Source: Lachnospiraceae bacterium UBA7027 (GTDB lineage Bacteria > Bacillota > Clostridia > Lachnospirales > Lachnospiraceae). Taken from it: a stretch of DNA of 31,897 nt. The notes under the pieces are model-generated. The model saw only the letters and a program-made list of their open reading frames with translations, made no database searches and was not told where the DNA came from. Below are positions 5,890-13,697 of the stretch, piece by piece (the first letter of the stretch is position 1; each line of letters begins with the position of its first letter). The position numbers and the translations under genes were made by a program. The stretch is taken from the NCBI GenBank assembly GCA_002494135.1, contig DLBG01000097.1, forward strand, positions 1 to 31,897, in the 5' to 3' direction.

Positions 5890-7575
5890 TTAATCGTAAT
5901 AAGCAACCTTTACAAGTTCCTCTACGGTGGTTAATCCCTGCTCGATTAATTCCATGCAGCTTTCCTTCAAAGTCAGCATTCCAAGCTGGGTTCTGGCGTA
6001 TTCCTTGATTTCCTCCGCGGTATTATTGTCGGAGATCATTTTACGAACCGGCTTGTCAATCGGCAGAATCTCATGAATGGAAATACGGCCTCTGTATCCG
6101 GTACCGTTGCACTTCTTGCAACCGACTTTGTGCTTTACATGCTCCAGAGGACGGCCTACAATACGAATCTCTTCATCCGTGGGAGTCCCCCACTCACCGC
6201 AGTCCGGGCAGACCTTACGTACAAGTCTCTGTGCGATAATTCCGACCAAAGAGTTTGCCAGCATGTAAGGCTCGATACCCATATCAATCAAACGTGTTAC
6301 GGAAGAAGCCGCATCATTGGTATGCAGGGTGGACAAAACCAGATGGCCGGTGATGGCGGCACGTACGGAGATGGATGCTGTCTCGGCATCACGGGTCTCA
6401 CCTAACATGATTATGTCCGGGTCCTGACGAAGCAGAGCACGAAGTCCGATTTCAAAGGTCAGACCTGCGGTGTTGTTTACCTGCATCTGGTTCAGTTTCG
6501 GAAGGTTCTTCTCCACGGGATCTTCAATTGTGGAAATATTGACGGCTCTCTGGGAAAGTTCCGAGAGAATCATATAAAGTGTCGTGGATTTACCGGAACC
6601 GGTAGGACCGGTTACATAGATGATTCCGTTCGGAGAACGAAGCATGTCGCTTACAATCTGATAATTCTTTTCGTTCATACCGAAAGTTCCGGAATGATCG
6701 ATGGTTGCAGCCGACGCCAGCAGACGAAGAACCGCTTTCTCGCCAAATACGGTAGGAATTACGGAAACACGGACGTTGATGGGTGTTCCTTCAACGGTTG
6801 TCTTAAAATGTCCGTCCTGAGGAATACGACGTTCTGCAATATCCAGATCGGAAATAATCTTTACACGGGCAATCAGGGATGCGTGGATGTTTTTAGGAAT
6901 CGTCATAAAATCAACGATTACACCATCCATACGCATACGCACGGAAGTATGCTTCTCAAACGGTTCAATATGAATATCGGATACGTTTGAGTTATACGCA
7001 CGGATTACCAGGGAATTTAACAGGTTGATAATCGGGGTATCATCATCCGCATTCTCTACATTAACCTCAATAATGTCATCCACTGCGTTAGACGTCGCGG
7101 ATGCTTTGTCTGCCGCCTTCTTTGCCGCCACTTCCGAATAATAGTACTGAATGGCATTCTCCAGCGGTTGTTTCTCCACAAGCTGGATATGAAGGTCTGC
7201 ACCGGTAACCTGGCGGATATCTTCAAGTCCGTAGAAATTCAGCGGATCATTCGTCAGGACAAATAAAACACCGTCTTCGATATGATATGCCATCATACCG
7301 TATTTTTCAGCCAGCTGCTGCGGAATTGTTTCCACGGCATTGATATCCACAACGATGTCCGTCATGCTGACCACATCATACTGGAGTCTGCGGCCCAACG
7401 CCTCAAGCATCTGTCGTTCCGTGATGATATTCAGCGCAATCAGCGCACCGCCCAAACGGACTCCTTCATGGTTTTTGGAATACTCCAATGCCGCGTTGAT
7501 ATCATCATCCGTAACATATCCGAATTCCTTTAATACATCACCGATTCGGATATTCTTGTTTGACTTCATTTCCAT
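5890..7575 (-). CDS. pilB: Type IV pilus assembly ATPase PilB (GspE family)
   Basis: Hexameric cytoplasmic ATPase that powers pilus extension, 561 residues. An MshEN/GspE N-terminal domain spans about 1-150, then an acidic linker and the N2 and catalytic domains. The Walker A motif GPTGSGKS is at 323-330 and an aspartate box with EDPVE starts at 351. Walker B IIMLGE ends at E393 and a histidine box GHLVLSTLHTND is at 410-421. A zinc-binding four-cysteine motif (C456, C459, C486, C489) marks extension ATPases rather than PilT. An AAGGGG RBS sits 12-14 nt before the ATG at 7575; a second ATG two codons in is also possible. Last gene of the main operon. Confidence 0.96.
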   Translation of the reverse strand: MEMKSNKNIRIGDVLKEFGYVTDDDINAALEYSKNHEGVRLGGALIALNIITERQMLEALGRRLQYDVVSMTDIVVDINAVETIPQQLAEKYGMMAYHIEDGVLFVLTNDPLNFYGLEDIRQVTGADLHIQLVEKQPLENAIQYYYSEVAAKKAADKASATSNAVDDIIEVNVENADDDTPIINLLNSLVIRAYNSNVSDIHIEPFEKHTSVRMRMDGVIVDFMTIPKNIHASLIARVKIISDLDIAERRIPQDGHFKTTVEGTPINVRVSVIPTVFGEKAVLRLLASAATIDHSGTFGMNEKNYQIVSDMLRSPNGIIYVTGPTGSGKSTTLYMILSELSQRAVNISTIEDPVEKNLPKLNQMQVNNTAGLTFEIGLRALLRQDPDIIMLGETRDAETASISVRAAITGHLVLSTLHTNDAASSVTRLIDMGIEPYMLANSLVGIIAQRLVRKVCPDCGEWGTPTDEEIRIVGRPLEHVKHKVGCKKCNGTGYRGRISIHEILPIDKPVRKMISDNNTAEEIKEYARTQLGMLTLKESCMELIEQGLTTVEELVKVAYYD

Positions 7576-7631
7576 AATTGAAATTAACCCCTTTTATTTA
7601 GTATCTGTACCTGTCATCCGGTCCAGTCATT

Positions 7632-8507
7632 TTATTGCTCTGCTTCTTCCGCATCTTTTACATCGGAAGTGTCGCACATATATACCTCAAGCTTAATGGT
7701 AAGAACTTTCATATTCTTCAGTTCTTCTTCGGTATATTCGGATTTAATAACATTGCCTTCCGCATCCCGACGAATGATATTGCGATACGCACCCCAGGAA
7801 TAGCCGGTCAGAAGCACGCGTTTATCGGAATCTATAATCTCATTGATAAAACGATGCAATTCCTCTTCCGTTCCACCGACAGTCATTGTAACCGGTACCG
7901 CATAGATATCCGTATTCGGACGATACCCGTCTTCTTCGCCGAATACATCAAGTGTTACAACTTCCTCTTCAATCTCTTTCTTCTTTTTCTTTTTGGAGGA
8001 AGCATCCTCTTCCTCTTCTTTCTTAGGAGAAGATCCCGTCAGCAGTTCATCCTCTTCGGACGTACCCACGCTCGCCATTATGCTCTTTTCATACTCTGTT
8101 CTCGCCTTCCTTTGCTCATCATACAGTTCGGAATATTGATAAGCCATTCTCTCGGTCGGTTCGTCAGGCATGGAGAATCTCAAATCAAAAATCTCCAGAT
8201 TCTGATTATGCGCCTTCGCGGTCATCATCTGATCGACCTCGGAGCTCTTCATAATCGGGTAAAACTCATCCTTACATTTGGCAATATCTTCTTCATATTC
8301 ATCGGCCATCGTCGAAACCATCATCAGGTTCGTGACTTTCAAATCATTTAATTCCGCTGTCGCCTGCTGCTCGTCAATTTCTTCCTGCATATTGGTAAAA
8401 GCCTTGATTTGCGGACGGATTCCCCAGTAGCCGATTCCGACTACAACCACAATAAGGAACATAAATACCAGGAGTCGTAAATCTTTATCTGACATATTCT
8501 TCAACAT
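7632..8507 (-). CDS. pilO: PilO-like pilus assembly protein
   Basis: A 291-residue inner-membrane protein with one N-terminal membrane helix (about residues 11-29), then a coiled-coil stretch rich in Glu/Gln and a C-terminal alpha/beta region. Position after PilMN and the PilO topology identify it; similarity at sequence level is low, as is usual. It should pair with the PilN half of PilMN to form the alignment complex linking PilM/PilB to the pilins. An unusual charged insert lies at about 155-180, with a run of Glu and then six Lys. Its ATG follows the pilMN stop with no gap, and its GGAGG RBS lies inside the end of that gene, so it is translationally coupled. Confidence 0.82.
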   Translation of the reverse strand: MLKNMSDKDLRLLVFMFLIVVVVGIGYWGIRPQIKAFTNMQEEIDEQQATAELNDLKVTNLMMVSTMADEYEEDIAKCKDEFYPIMKSSEVDQMMTAKAHNQNLEIFDLRFSMPDEPTERMAYQYSELYDEQRKARTEYEKSIMASVGTSEEDELLTGSSPKKEEEEDASSKKKKKKEIEEEVVTLDVFGEEDGYRPNTDIYAVPVTMTVGGTEEELHRFINEIIDSDKRVLLTGYSWGAYRNIIRRDAEGNVIKSEYTEEELKNMKVLTIKLEVYMCDTSDVKDAEEAEQ

Positions 8508-9983
8508 TTATTTATCCTCCTTCAGTTTTCTGCCTGCGGATTCTGCCAGCGTACAATCTACGTAGATGTTGTAAGAATCCTTGTTGGCATCATAGGTATA
8601 ACCCGTATGTTCCACCGACTGGAAGATATCTTCTTCAAGAAGACGGTCGATATATTTATAAATATCGTTTACATTCTGAGAATGCGCCGTAAAGGAGATT
8701 TTACCGGCATTTGCATCAAAGCTTGATATTTCAATTTCTGCATAGCCCTGGGCAGTTCTTTGCAGAATATCAATTACTTCATCGCTTGCAACCGGATAGG
8801 ACTCAATTGTTTCGACTACCGAATAAATGGAATTGTATTTGGCTGACATCTCATCTCTGCGCGCCGCTTCCATATCATAGAGCATTGCCTGCGGTGCCAG
8901 AGTATCATTGTATTCCTGTAATTCCGCAAGTTTCGCTGCGCGGACCAGCCTCATCCCCAGTGTTACCAGGAAGGTCAGAAACATCACCGCAAACGCTGCC
9001 GCAATAATCAGCACATATTTCTTAATCCGATTATCAAATGCGGAATCGGAAGACTTTTTCATGCTGAAGTTCGTTAAGAAGTTGCTGTCCGGGCCCAGAT
9101 CAAAAAGTCCGCTGACCGCAAAGAGTGCATTGCCCGATTCATACTGAAGCCCGGTTCCCGCTCCGAATCCGGTATCCACCATTTCACAGGTCACATCGGT
9201 ACCCTGCTCGCGAATGGTCTGTCCGTAGTAACCAAGATCTTCTCTGTCAATACCCGCAAGAAATACACGCTCGATGGGGGAATTGATTCTCTGTGCCTGC
9301 ATGAACTGGTACAACTGGTTTAAGGATCTTGCCATATCCTCAAAATATCCCTCCGTACCTACTTCGTTGAAGCATCGAACCGAGTTGAAGTACTTAAACA
9401 TTCCGTTTACAAATAAAAGGTTGAATACCACGTTGCCGCTGGATATCTGCAGCACGAAAGTATTGTATGCCTTTGCCAGTTTATTCTGCGCATAACCGAT
9501 GATACTGCTCTCACCGGATACAATACCCTTAAGCTTAATGCCCATGGAAGCAAAAATATCCATGAATTCCTTCAGCTGATCTTTCGGCGCAGACTCCGCA
9601 TACAGGTGGCGAAGCTTTGTATCCTTATCAAAACCGACCGGAATATAAGCCATCGTGTGCGTATCGCTGTCACGCTGCATATCCGCAAAATCACGAAGAA
9701 TAAACTCCTTCGTTTTCTTCGGATTCATGTTGGGAGCTTCGACATTCTTTCCCGCAATCTTATTGCTGTTTACAACAAGATATACATCGTTCTTCGGAAG
9801 CTTGTGTTCCTCCCAGAAACTCTTCAGAAAACCGCCCAACGAGTCGCTGTCCATCACGATTCCGTTGATGATGCTGCCTTCCGGAGCCATAGCGGTATAA
9901 ACCGTCTTTAAAGAGCCCTTCTTTGCGCGGGTTCCGACGGCCACCTGAATAATCTGGCTGGATAGATAAATACTTACGCTCAT
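8508..9983 (-). CDS. pilMN: PilM-PilN fusion, pilus alignment complex protein
   Basis: A 491-residue protein. Residues 1 to about 300 are an actin-like PilM/FtsA-type domain (start SIYLSSQIIQVAVG, ATPase-like turns near GIVSGESSIIGYAQ and VFLAGIDRED). One membrane helix follows (about 323-346, LIIAAAFAVMFLTF), and then a PilN-type periplasm-side coiled coil and ferredoxin-like domain. In most Gram-negative bacteria these are two proteins. Here fusion fixes a 1:1 ratio and places the PilM domain in the cytoplasm, where it can contact PilB. The start has RBS AGAGGAA. It lies between pilC and pilO in the operon. A pilMN fusion is also known in Clostridioides difficile. Confidence 0.88.
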   Translation of the reverse strand: MSVSIYLSSQIIQVAVGTRAKKGSLKTVYTAMAPEGSIINGIVMDSDSLGGFLKSFWEEHKLPKNDVYLVVNSNKIAGKNVEAPNMNPKKTKEFILRDFADMQRDSDTHTMAYIPVGFDKDTKLRHLYAESAPKDQLKEFMDIFASMGIKLKGIVSGESSIIGYAQNKLAKAYNTFVLQISSGNVVFNLLFVNGMFKYFNSVRCFNEVGTEGYFEDMARSLNQLYQFMQAQRINSPIERVFLAGIDREDLGYYGQTIREQGTDVTCEMVDTGFGAGTGLQYESGNALFAVSGLFDLGPDSNFLTNFSMKKSSDSAFDNRIKKYVLIIAAAFAVMFLTFLVTLGMRLVRAAKLAELQEYNDTLAPQAMLYDMEAARRDEMSAKYNSIYSVVETIESYPVASDEVIDILQRTAQGYAEIEISSFDANAGKISFTAHSQNVNDIYKYIDRLLEEDIFQSVEHTGYTYDANKDSYNIYVDCTLAESAGRKLKEDK

Positions 9984-10036
9984 GTTTCGATTCCTCTTTA
10001 CATTTATTTGTGTTTCTTTATCTCACTCTTTTACAC

Positions 10037-11245
10037 TTACATGCCGGTATCTGCGATACTCTGGTACGATCCGTAAATCGGCTGGATAACCGCTATCATA
10101 ATGAAACCGACAACTACTGCCATGATTACAATCATAAGCGGCTCTATCATGGCTACGAGCTGCTCTACGGCTATCTCTGCATCGTAGTCCATCTGGTCCG
10201 CGATGGATACAAGCATACTGTCCAGCGAACCGGTCTCTTCACCGACGGCAACGGATGACTGCAGTTTCTTTACAAATCCGTCGATATCTCCGATTCCTTC
10301 CGAAAGCGGTTTACCGGAACGGATGTCCGCTATCATCGTATCAAACTGTTTCTCTATATAGGTATTGCCAATGGTCGTTTTTGCAATCTGGATACAGGTT
10401 ACAATCGGAATACCCGCGGAATACATACTTGCAAGTGTTCTTGCAAAACGGGCGGTATAAATGACTTTACGGAGCTTCCCGATTTTCGGAAGATGAATTT
10501 CAATCCGGTCCACAAGAAGTTTCACTGCCGGAATAGCCATCAGTATCTTATAAGCCATAAACAAAATAATTGCTCCGAAGATTAAAATATACCACCGATG
10601 TGCCACAAAATCGCTGATTGCCATCAGAATTCTCGTAGCAAGAGGAAGTGTCTCCATCTGCGAGAACAGCGAGTCGAACTGCGGGAGTACGAATCCCATA
10701 ATGACAATTACCACGACAACAATCAGTACCGAAAGGATCTTCGGATATGTCATGGAAGAATTAATCTTCTTCTGAAGGCGATACTCCTTCGTATAATACT
10801 CAGCCATGTTTTTACAGGTTGAGTCCATGTTACCGCCGGATTCTGCGCTTCGAATCATGTTAACGAATAAGGCCGGAAAAGTATTCCCCTGCTCTTCCAG
10901 TGCTTCGGAAAGGGGGATACCGGAACGTACCATGCGAAGAACTTCAGCGTAGATTTTACGTTCCGAAGGTTTAATGGATTCGTCTTCGGAGATAATGCCG
11001 AGTGCGCGCACCAGCGTAACACCCGCGTTCAATAACTCTCCCAGATTTCTGGAAAAATCTCCGACACGATCATATTTCAGTTTTTTAAAGGATACCTTGC
11101 CCTTTTTGGATTCCTTGGCTTCGATTAAAAGCATCTTGTCCGCTTTCAGTTTTGCATGAAGTTCGGACTCGTCATTTGCCTTCATCTGCCCGGAGATGAT
11201 TTTACCATTCTCGTTCTGGGCTCTGTAACGATAGGTTGTTGCCAT
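10037..11245 (-). CDS. pilC: Type IV pilus platform protein PilC (GspF family)
   Basis: A 402-residue polytopic inner-membrane protein, the platform on which PilB acts to push pilins into the filament. It begins with a typical YRYRAQNENGKIISGQ segment and has two repeated T2SF helical domains. Characteristic words are DFSRNLGELLNAGVTLVRAL in the first and RFARTLASMYSAGIPI in the second, each followed by membrane helices, and it ends with PIYGSYQSI. Length is standard. The RBS AAGGGGA lies 8-9 nt before the ATG. It follows the 152-residue pilin-like gene by 15 nt and precedes pilMN by 53 nt. Confidence 0.96.
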   Translation of the reverse strand: MATTYRYRAQNENGKIISGQMKANDESELHAKLKADKMLLIEAKESKKGKVSFKKLKYDRVGDFSRNLGELLNAGVTLVRALGIISEDESIKPSERKIYAEVLRMVRSGIPLSEALEEQGNTFPALFVNMIRSAESGGNMDSTCKNMAEYYTKEYRLQKKINSSMTYPKILSVLIVVVVIVIMGFVLPQFDSLFSQMETLPLATRILMAISDFVAHRWYILIFGAIILFMAYKILMAIPAVKLLVDRIEIHLPKIGKLRKVIYTARFARTLASMYSAGIPIVTCIQIAKTTIGNTYIEKQFDTMIADIRSGKPLSEGIGDIDGFVKKLQSSVAVGEETGSLDSMLVSIADQMDYDAEIAVEQLVAMIEPLMIVIMAVVVGFIMIAVIQPIYGSYQSIADTGM

Positions 11246-11260
11246 TTGTAAATTCCCCTT

Positions 11261-11719
11261 TTATTTCTTTACAATCTTTGTATCTTCTTCATCAAAATGA
11301 TAAACCTGCATAAGGTATGTCACATCCCAGCGAATGCTCTCGCCTTCCTTTGTAAAAATAACGTTATAGTTGCCAACGCGGTACGTCATGCCTGTAATCT
11401 CATGATAGCGCGTGCTGTAGGAAGTGATTCTGTAGGTGCCCTGCGGCTGTACAATCTGTTCTACCTTTTCTTTGGCTCCCGCTTCCAGACCGTCATAATT
11501 ATTCGGATTAAACACGCACTTTTCCTGAGCATAAAATTCAATATCCGCCATACGCAGCGCCATACGAATGTTCTTTGCTTCTCTTAAAGCGGCCTTTGAT
11601 TCGGTCCGTACCTTAAAGAAGAAAAACACACTCAGTCCTATAATCATTACACCGGCAATAATTAAAATAATGCGGGCGATGTTCGCAATATTAAATTTGA
11701 TTCCGGGTTTGTCAGCCAT
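11261..11719 (-). CDS. Pilin-shaped membrane protein without a prepilin processing site
   Basis: A 152-residue protein with one strong N-terminal membrane helix (about 13-36, IARIILIIAGVMIIGLSVFF). This runs into a charged amphipathic helix, KAALREAKNIRMALRMADIEFYAQ, laid out like the alpha-1 helix of pilins. There is no Gly-Phe/Thr cleavage site and no Glu at the +5 place, so it should keep its N-terminus. The C-terminal half is polar with beta character (GTYRITSY, VIFTKEGESIRWDV). RBS GAGAGG. It lies between the minor pilins and pilC. It could be an assembly factor that mimics a pilin or a degenerate minor pilin. Family not recognised. Confidence 0.75.
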   Translation of the reverse strand: MADKPGIKFNIANIARIILIIAGVMIIGLSVFFFFKVRTESKAALREAKNIRMALRMADIEFYAQEKCVFNPNNYDGLEAGAKEKVEQIVQPQGTYRITSYSTRYHEITGMTYRVGNYNVIFTKEGESIRWDVTYLMQVYHFDEEDTKIVKK

Positions 11720-11769
11720 ATGAACCTCTCAAATTTACAGTATTGTCTTACCTGTCTTACTCTCTCCGC

Positions 11770-12426
11770 TTAATTAACGGGCCATGCATAATCCGTCGGA
11801 ACATTGTACATCTTCACCGGACGTACCGTGCGATAGGTGCCGTATTTATCAGATTTTAAAGTCATCAGAACCAAAACCACATTGTTGGGATAGGATACAT
11901 TCTGATAATCCACACCGTATTTTTCAAGCAACGCACTGTTTGTGGAGCTGATCCGGTTTACATCCAGAAAATACAGTTCCTCAATTTCGTATGTAAAATA
12001 TAGTTTCTTATCAAATCTCCAGATAGTGGCATATCTTGCTTCTCCGGCATTTGAACTGTTCTTTGCATAATACTGAATTAAAAACTCTCCGTTCTGGGCT
12101 CCCATATTCAAGTGGGTATCATACCGGTCGTAGAGTTCAATATATTTTCCGTCCGAAGAAATCACCGGAGTCTGTGAATAATCACTGCCGCACTTTGCAC
12201 CCTCTATTGTGGATGAGATTTTCTCCATAAGAATATCCGAAACCTGACCGGAATATGTCTCACCCTTCACCTGATAATACAGATTCGTCGTGGAGGCGAT
12301 AATGGAAGCTGCCGCAGTCACGAAAATTGCCAGAAGTGCAAAGCAGACAATCATTTCAATCAATGTCGTACCCGCATTCCCGGTCAGGTGCTTCTCTATT
12401 CGTTTTTCATGATTTGCTTTCTTCAT
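11770..12426 (-). CDS. Minor pilin, GspJ/PilW-like
   Basis: A 218-residue prepilin with a leader of 19 residues ending NAG and mature N-terminus TTLIEMIVCFALLA, so Thr replaces Phe at +1 while Glu is kept at +5. The helix leads into ASTTNLYYQVKGETYSGQ and a C-terminal domain of about 170 residues with many aromatic residues. Size and helix sequence resemble GspJ/PilW minor pilins. I chose ATG 12426, with GGAG 4 nt before it, over a TTG eight codons upstream that lacks an RBS. It follows the GspI-like gene by 27 bp. It probably belongs to a tip complex with the two preceding minor pilins. Confidence 0.82.
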   Translation of the reverse strand: MKKANHEKRIEKHLTGNAGTTLIEMIVCFALLAIFVTAAASIIASTTNLYYQVKGETYSGQVSDILMEKISSTIEGAKCGSDYSQTPVISSDGKYIELYDRYDTHLNMGAQNGEFLIQYYAKNSSNAGEARYATIWRFDKKLYFTYEIEELYFLDVNRISSTNSALLEKYGVDYQNVSYPNNVVLVLMTLKSDKYGTYRTVRPVKMYNVPTDYAWPVN

Positions 12427-12453
12427 ATGTCTCCGGTATCCCGTACACAAACG

Positions 12454-12930
12454 CTACTCTTTATAACGAAACTCTATCGCCTTCGGAATTGCGATATTGT
12501 CACTGTCAGTCGGTTCTTTTTTATATGCATAGGTTTTTGCTTCAATATGATACATGGATAATTTTTCTTTGCAGTCAGCAACATTCGCGCTTCCAAGATT
12601 CCCCGCTGATGTCTTGTCCGTATTCAGTTCCAGAAAGAACAGGGGTTTATTTTTGTCCGTCTTGCAATCCTGCACAGTCAGTTTCTCGGAAGAATCCGCA
12701 TTATTGCTGTAAATCTCCGCATTAAACGCCTGAAGCGCTCTTGATGTATCTGCCGAGCTCATTCTCATTTCCGAGCAGAATGCAATAATGTTATATAAAA
12801 TTCCGAGAATAATCATAAGCACAACAAAAGCAACCAGGGTTTCAAGCATGGTAGTTCCCCTGTTGGAAAGAAGTATGTTTTTGTTTTGTCTGATTTGATT
12901 ATCGCTCATATGCTTTTTTTCGTTCTGCAT
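12454..12930 (-). CDS. Minor pilin, GspI/PilV-like
   Basis: A 158-residue prepilin with a leader of 25 residues ending NRG and mature N-terminus TTMLETLVAFVVLMII, with Glu at +5 and Thr at +1. The LETLVAF core is like GspI/PilV proteins. The remainder is a small polar domain with two cysteines (VQDCKTD, VADCKEK) and a C-terminal FRYKE. The ATG at 12930 shares its A with the TGA stop of the upstream gene (TGATG), which argues for translational coupling and for this start. A GTG ten codons upstream and an ATG seven codons downstream are alternatives, neither with a good RBS. Confidence 0.8.
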   Translation of the reverse strand: MQNEKKHMSDNQIRQNKNILLSNRGTTMLETLVAFVVLMIILGILYNIIAFCSEMRMSSADTSRALQAFNAEIYSNNADSSEKLTVQDCKTDKNKPLFFLELNTDKTSAGNLGSANVADCKEKLSMYHIEAKTYAYKKEPTDSDNIAIPKAIEFRYKE

Positions 12931-13685
12931 CACTGTCTGGATACAAATGTCCACTTCCACTTTTCTTCCTGCTTAATGTCTGTAAGTGCTACGAGTGCCG
13001 GATTGTATACCTTTTTATCAGCAATATTCTTTAATGCTTTTTGCATTTTCTTATCCCGGCTTGAACTGTCATCAAAAGCGGATACCGTTAACTTGTATTC
13101 GTTCGTCGTAACATAACTCTGGCTTGCCGTATTACAGCTGACTTCAATAAACAGGCGTATTCCGCTGTGGCCATACGTATAAGTATCGGGGTCCGCATTT
13201 TCTGGAGGCATCCAATAAATGCACAGCTGGACTTCACCCGGGAATCCGTCGATCTCGCCGGCTTCTCCAAAGTAGTCATCATAAGCACTTATATGATTGA
13301 TATCCATGTTAAAATAACGAAATGCATTATTCTCGCCATGAGGATCATCCGGGTTACTTCCCTCCAGATAATATGGCCAGGTATCCTCCTGTCCGATATT
13401 ACACCTGAGATATCTCCATAAATCACTTTTTTCATCCGCAGCCTGATCCGTAAGTTCTTCCGTAATGGCAAGTCCAAGTGTATTCGCGGCTTCGGCATTT
13501 CGCCGGCTTGCGACCTTCTTATTCTGTGACGCAAAGAGCGTGTAGCTGACCAAAAGCAAAGCGAACGTGAACACCATAAGAATCGCAATGATGACTACTG
13601 CCACCATCATTGCGGTTCCCCGGTTATTTAATCCCTGTTTTGTTTTAATTTTTGCTTTGTTTTCCATTTGCTTTGTTTTGCTCAA
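12930..13685 (-). CDS. Minor pilin, GspK/PilX-like (no Glu5)
   Basis: A 251-residue prepilin-like protein with leader ending NNRG, then TAMMVAVVIIAILMVFTFALLL. The +5 residue is Val rather than Glu. That is a known trait of GspK/PilX-type subunits, which sit at the very tip and need no partner above them. The segment after the helix, SQNKKVASRRNAEAANTLGLAI, also resembles PilX. The globular domain has many acidic and aromatic residues and two cysteines. The start is TTG 13685 with AGGA just upstream; ATG 13667 six codons in lacks an RBS. It lies 12 bp after the GLUG-repeat giant and overlaps the GspI-like gene by one base. Confidence 0.78.
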   Translation of the reverse strand: MSKTKQMENKAKIKTKQGLNNRGTAMMVAVVIIAILMVFTFALLLVSYTLFASQNKKVASRRNAEAANTLGLAITEELTDQAADEKSDLWRYLRCNIGQEDTWPYYLEGSNPDDPHGENNAFRYFNMDINHISAYDDYFGEAGEIDGFPGEVQLCIYWMPPENADPDTYTYGHSGIRLFIEVSCNTASQSYVTTNEYKLTVSAFDDSSSRDKKMQKALKNIADKKVYNPALVALTDIKQEEKWKWTFVSRQ

Positions 13686-13697
13686 TTCATCCTATTG

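Noticed and set aside
7635..8351. 238-codon plus-strand frame with many hydrophobic residues
   Set aside because: Exact antisense of pilO. The hydrophobic look comes from reading Glu/Lys-rich codons backwards.
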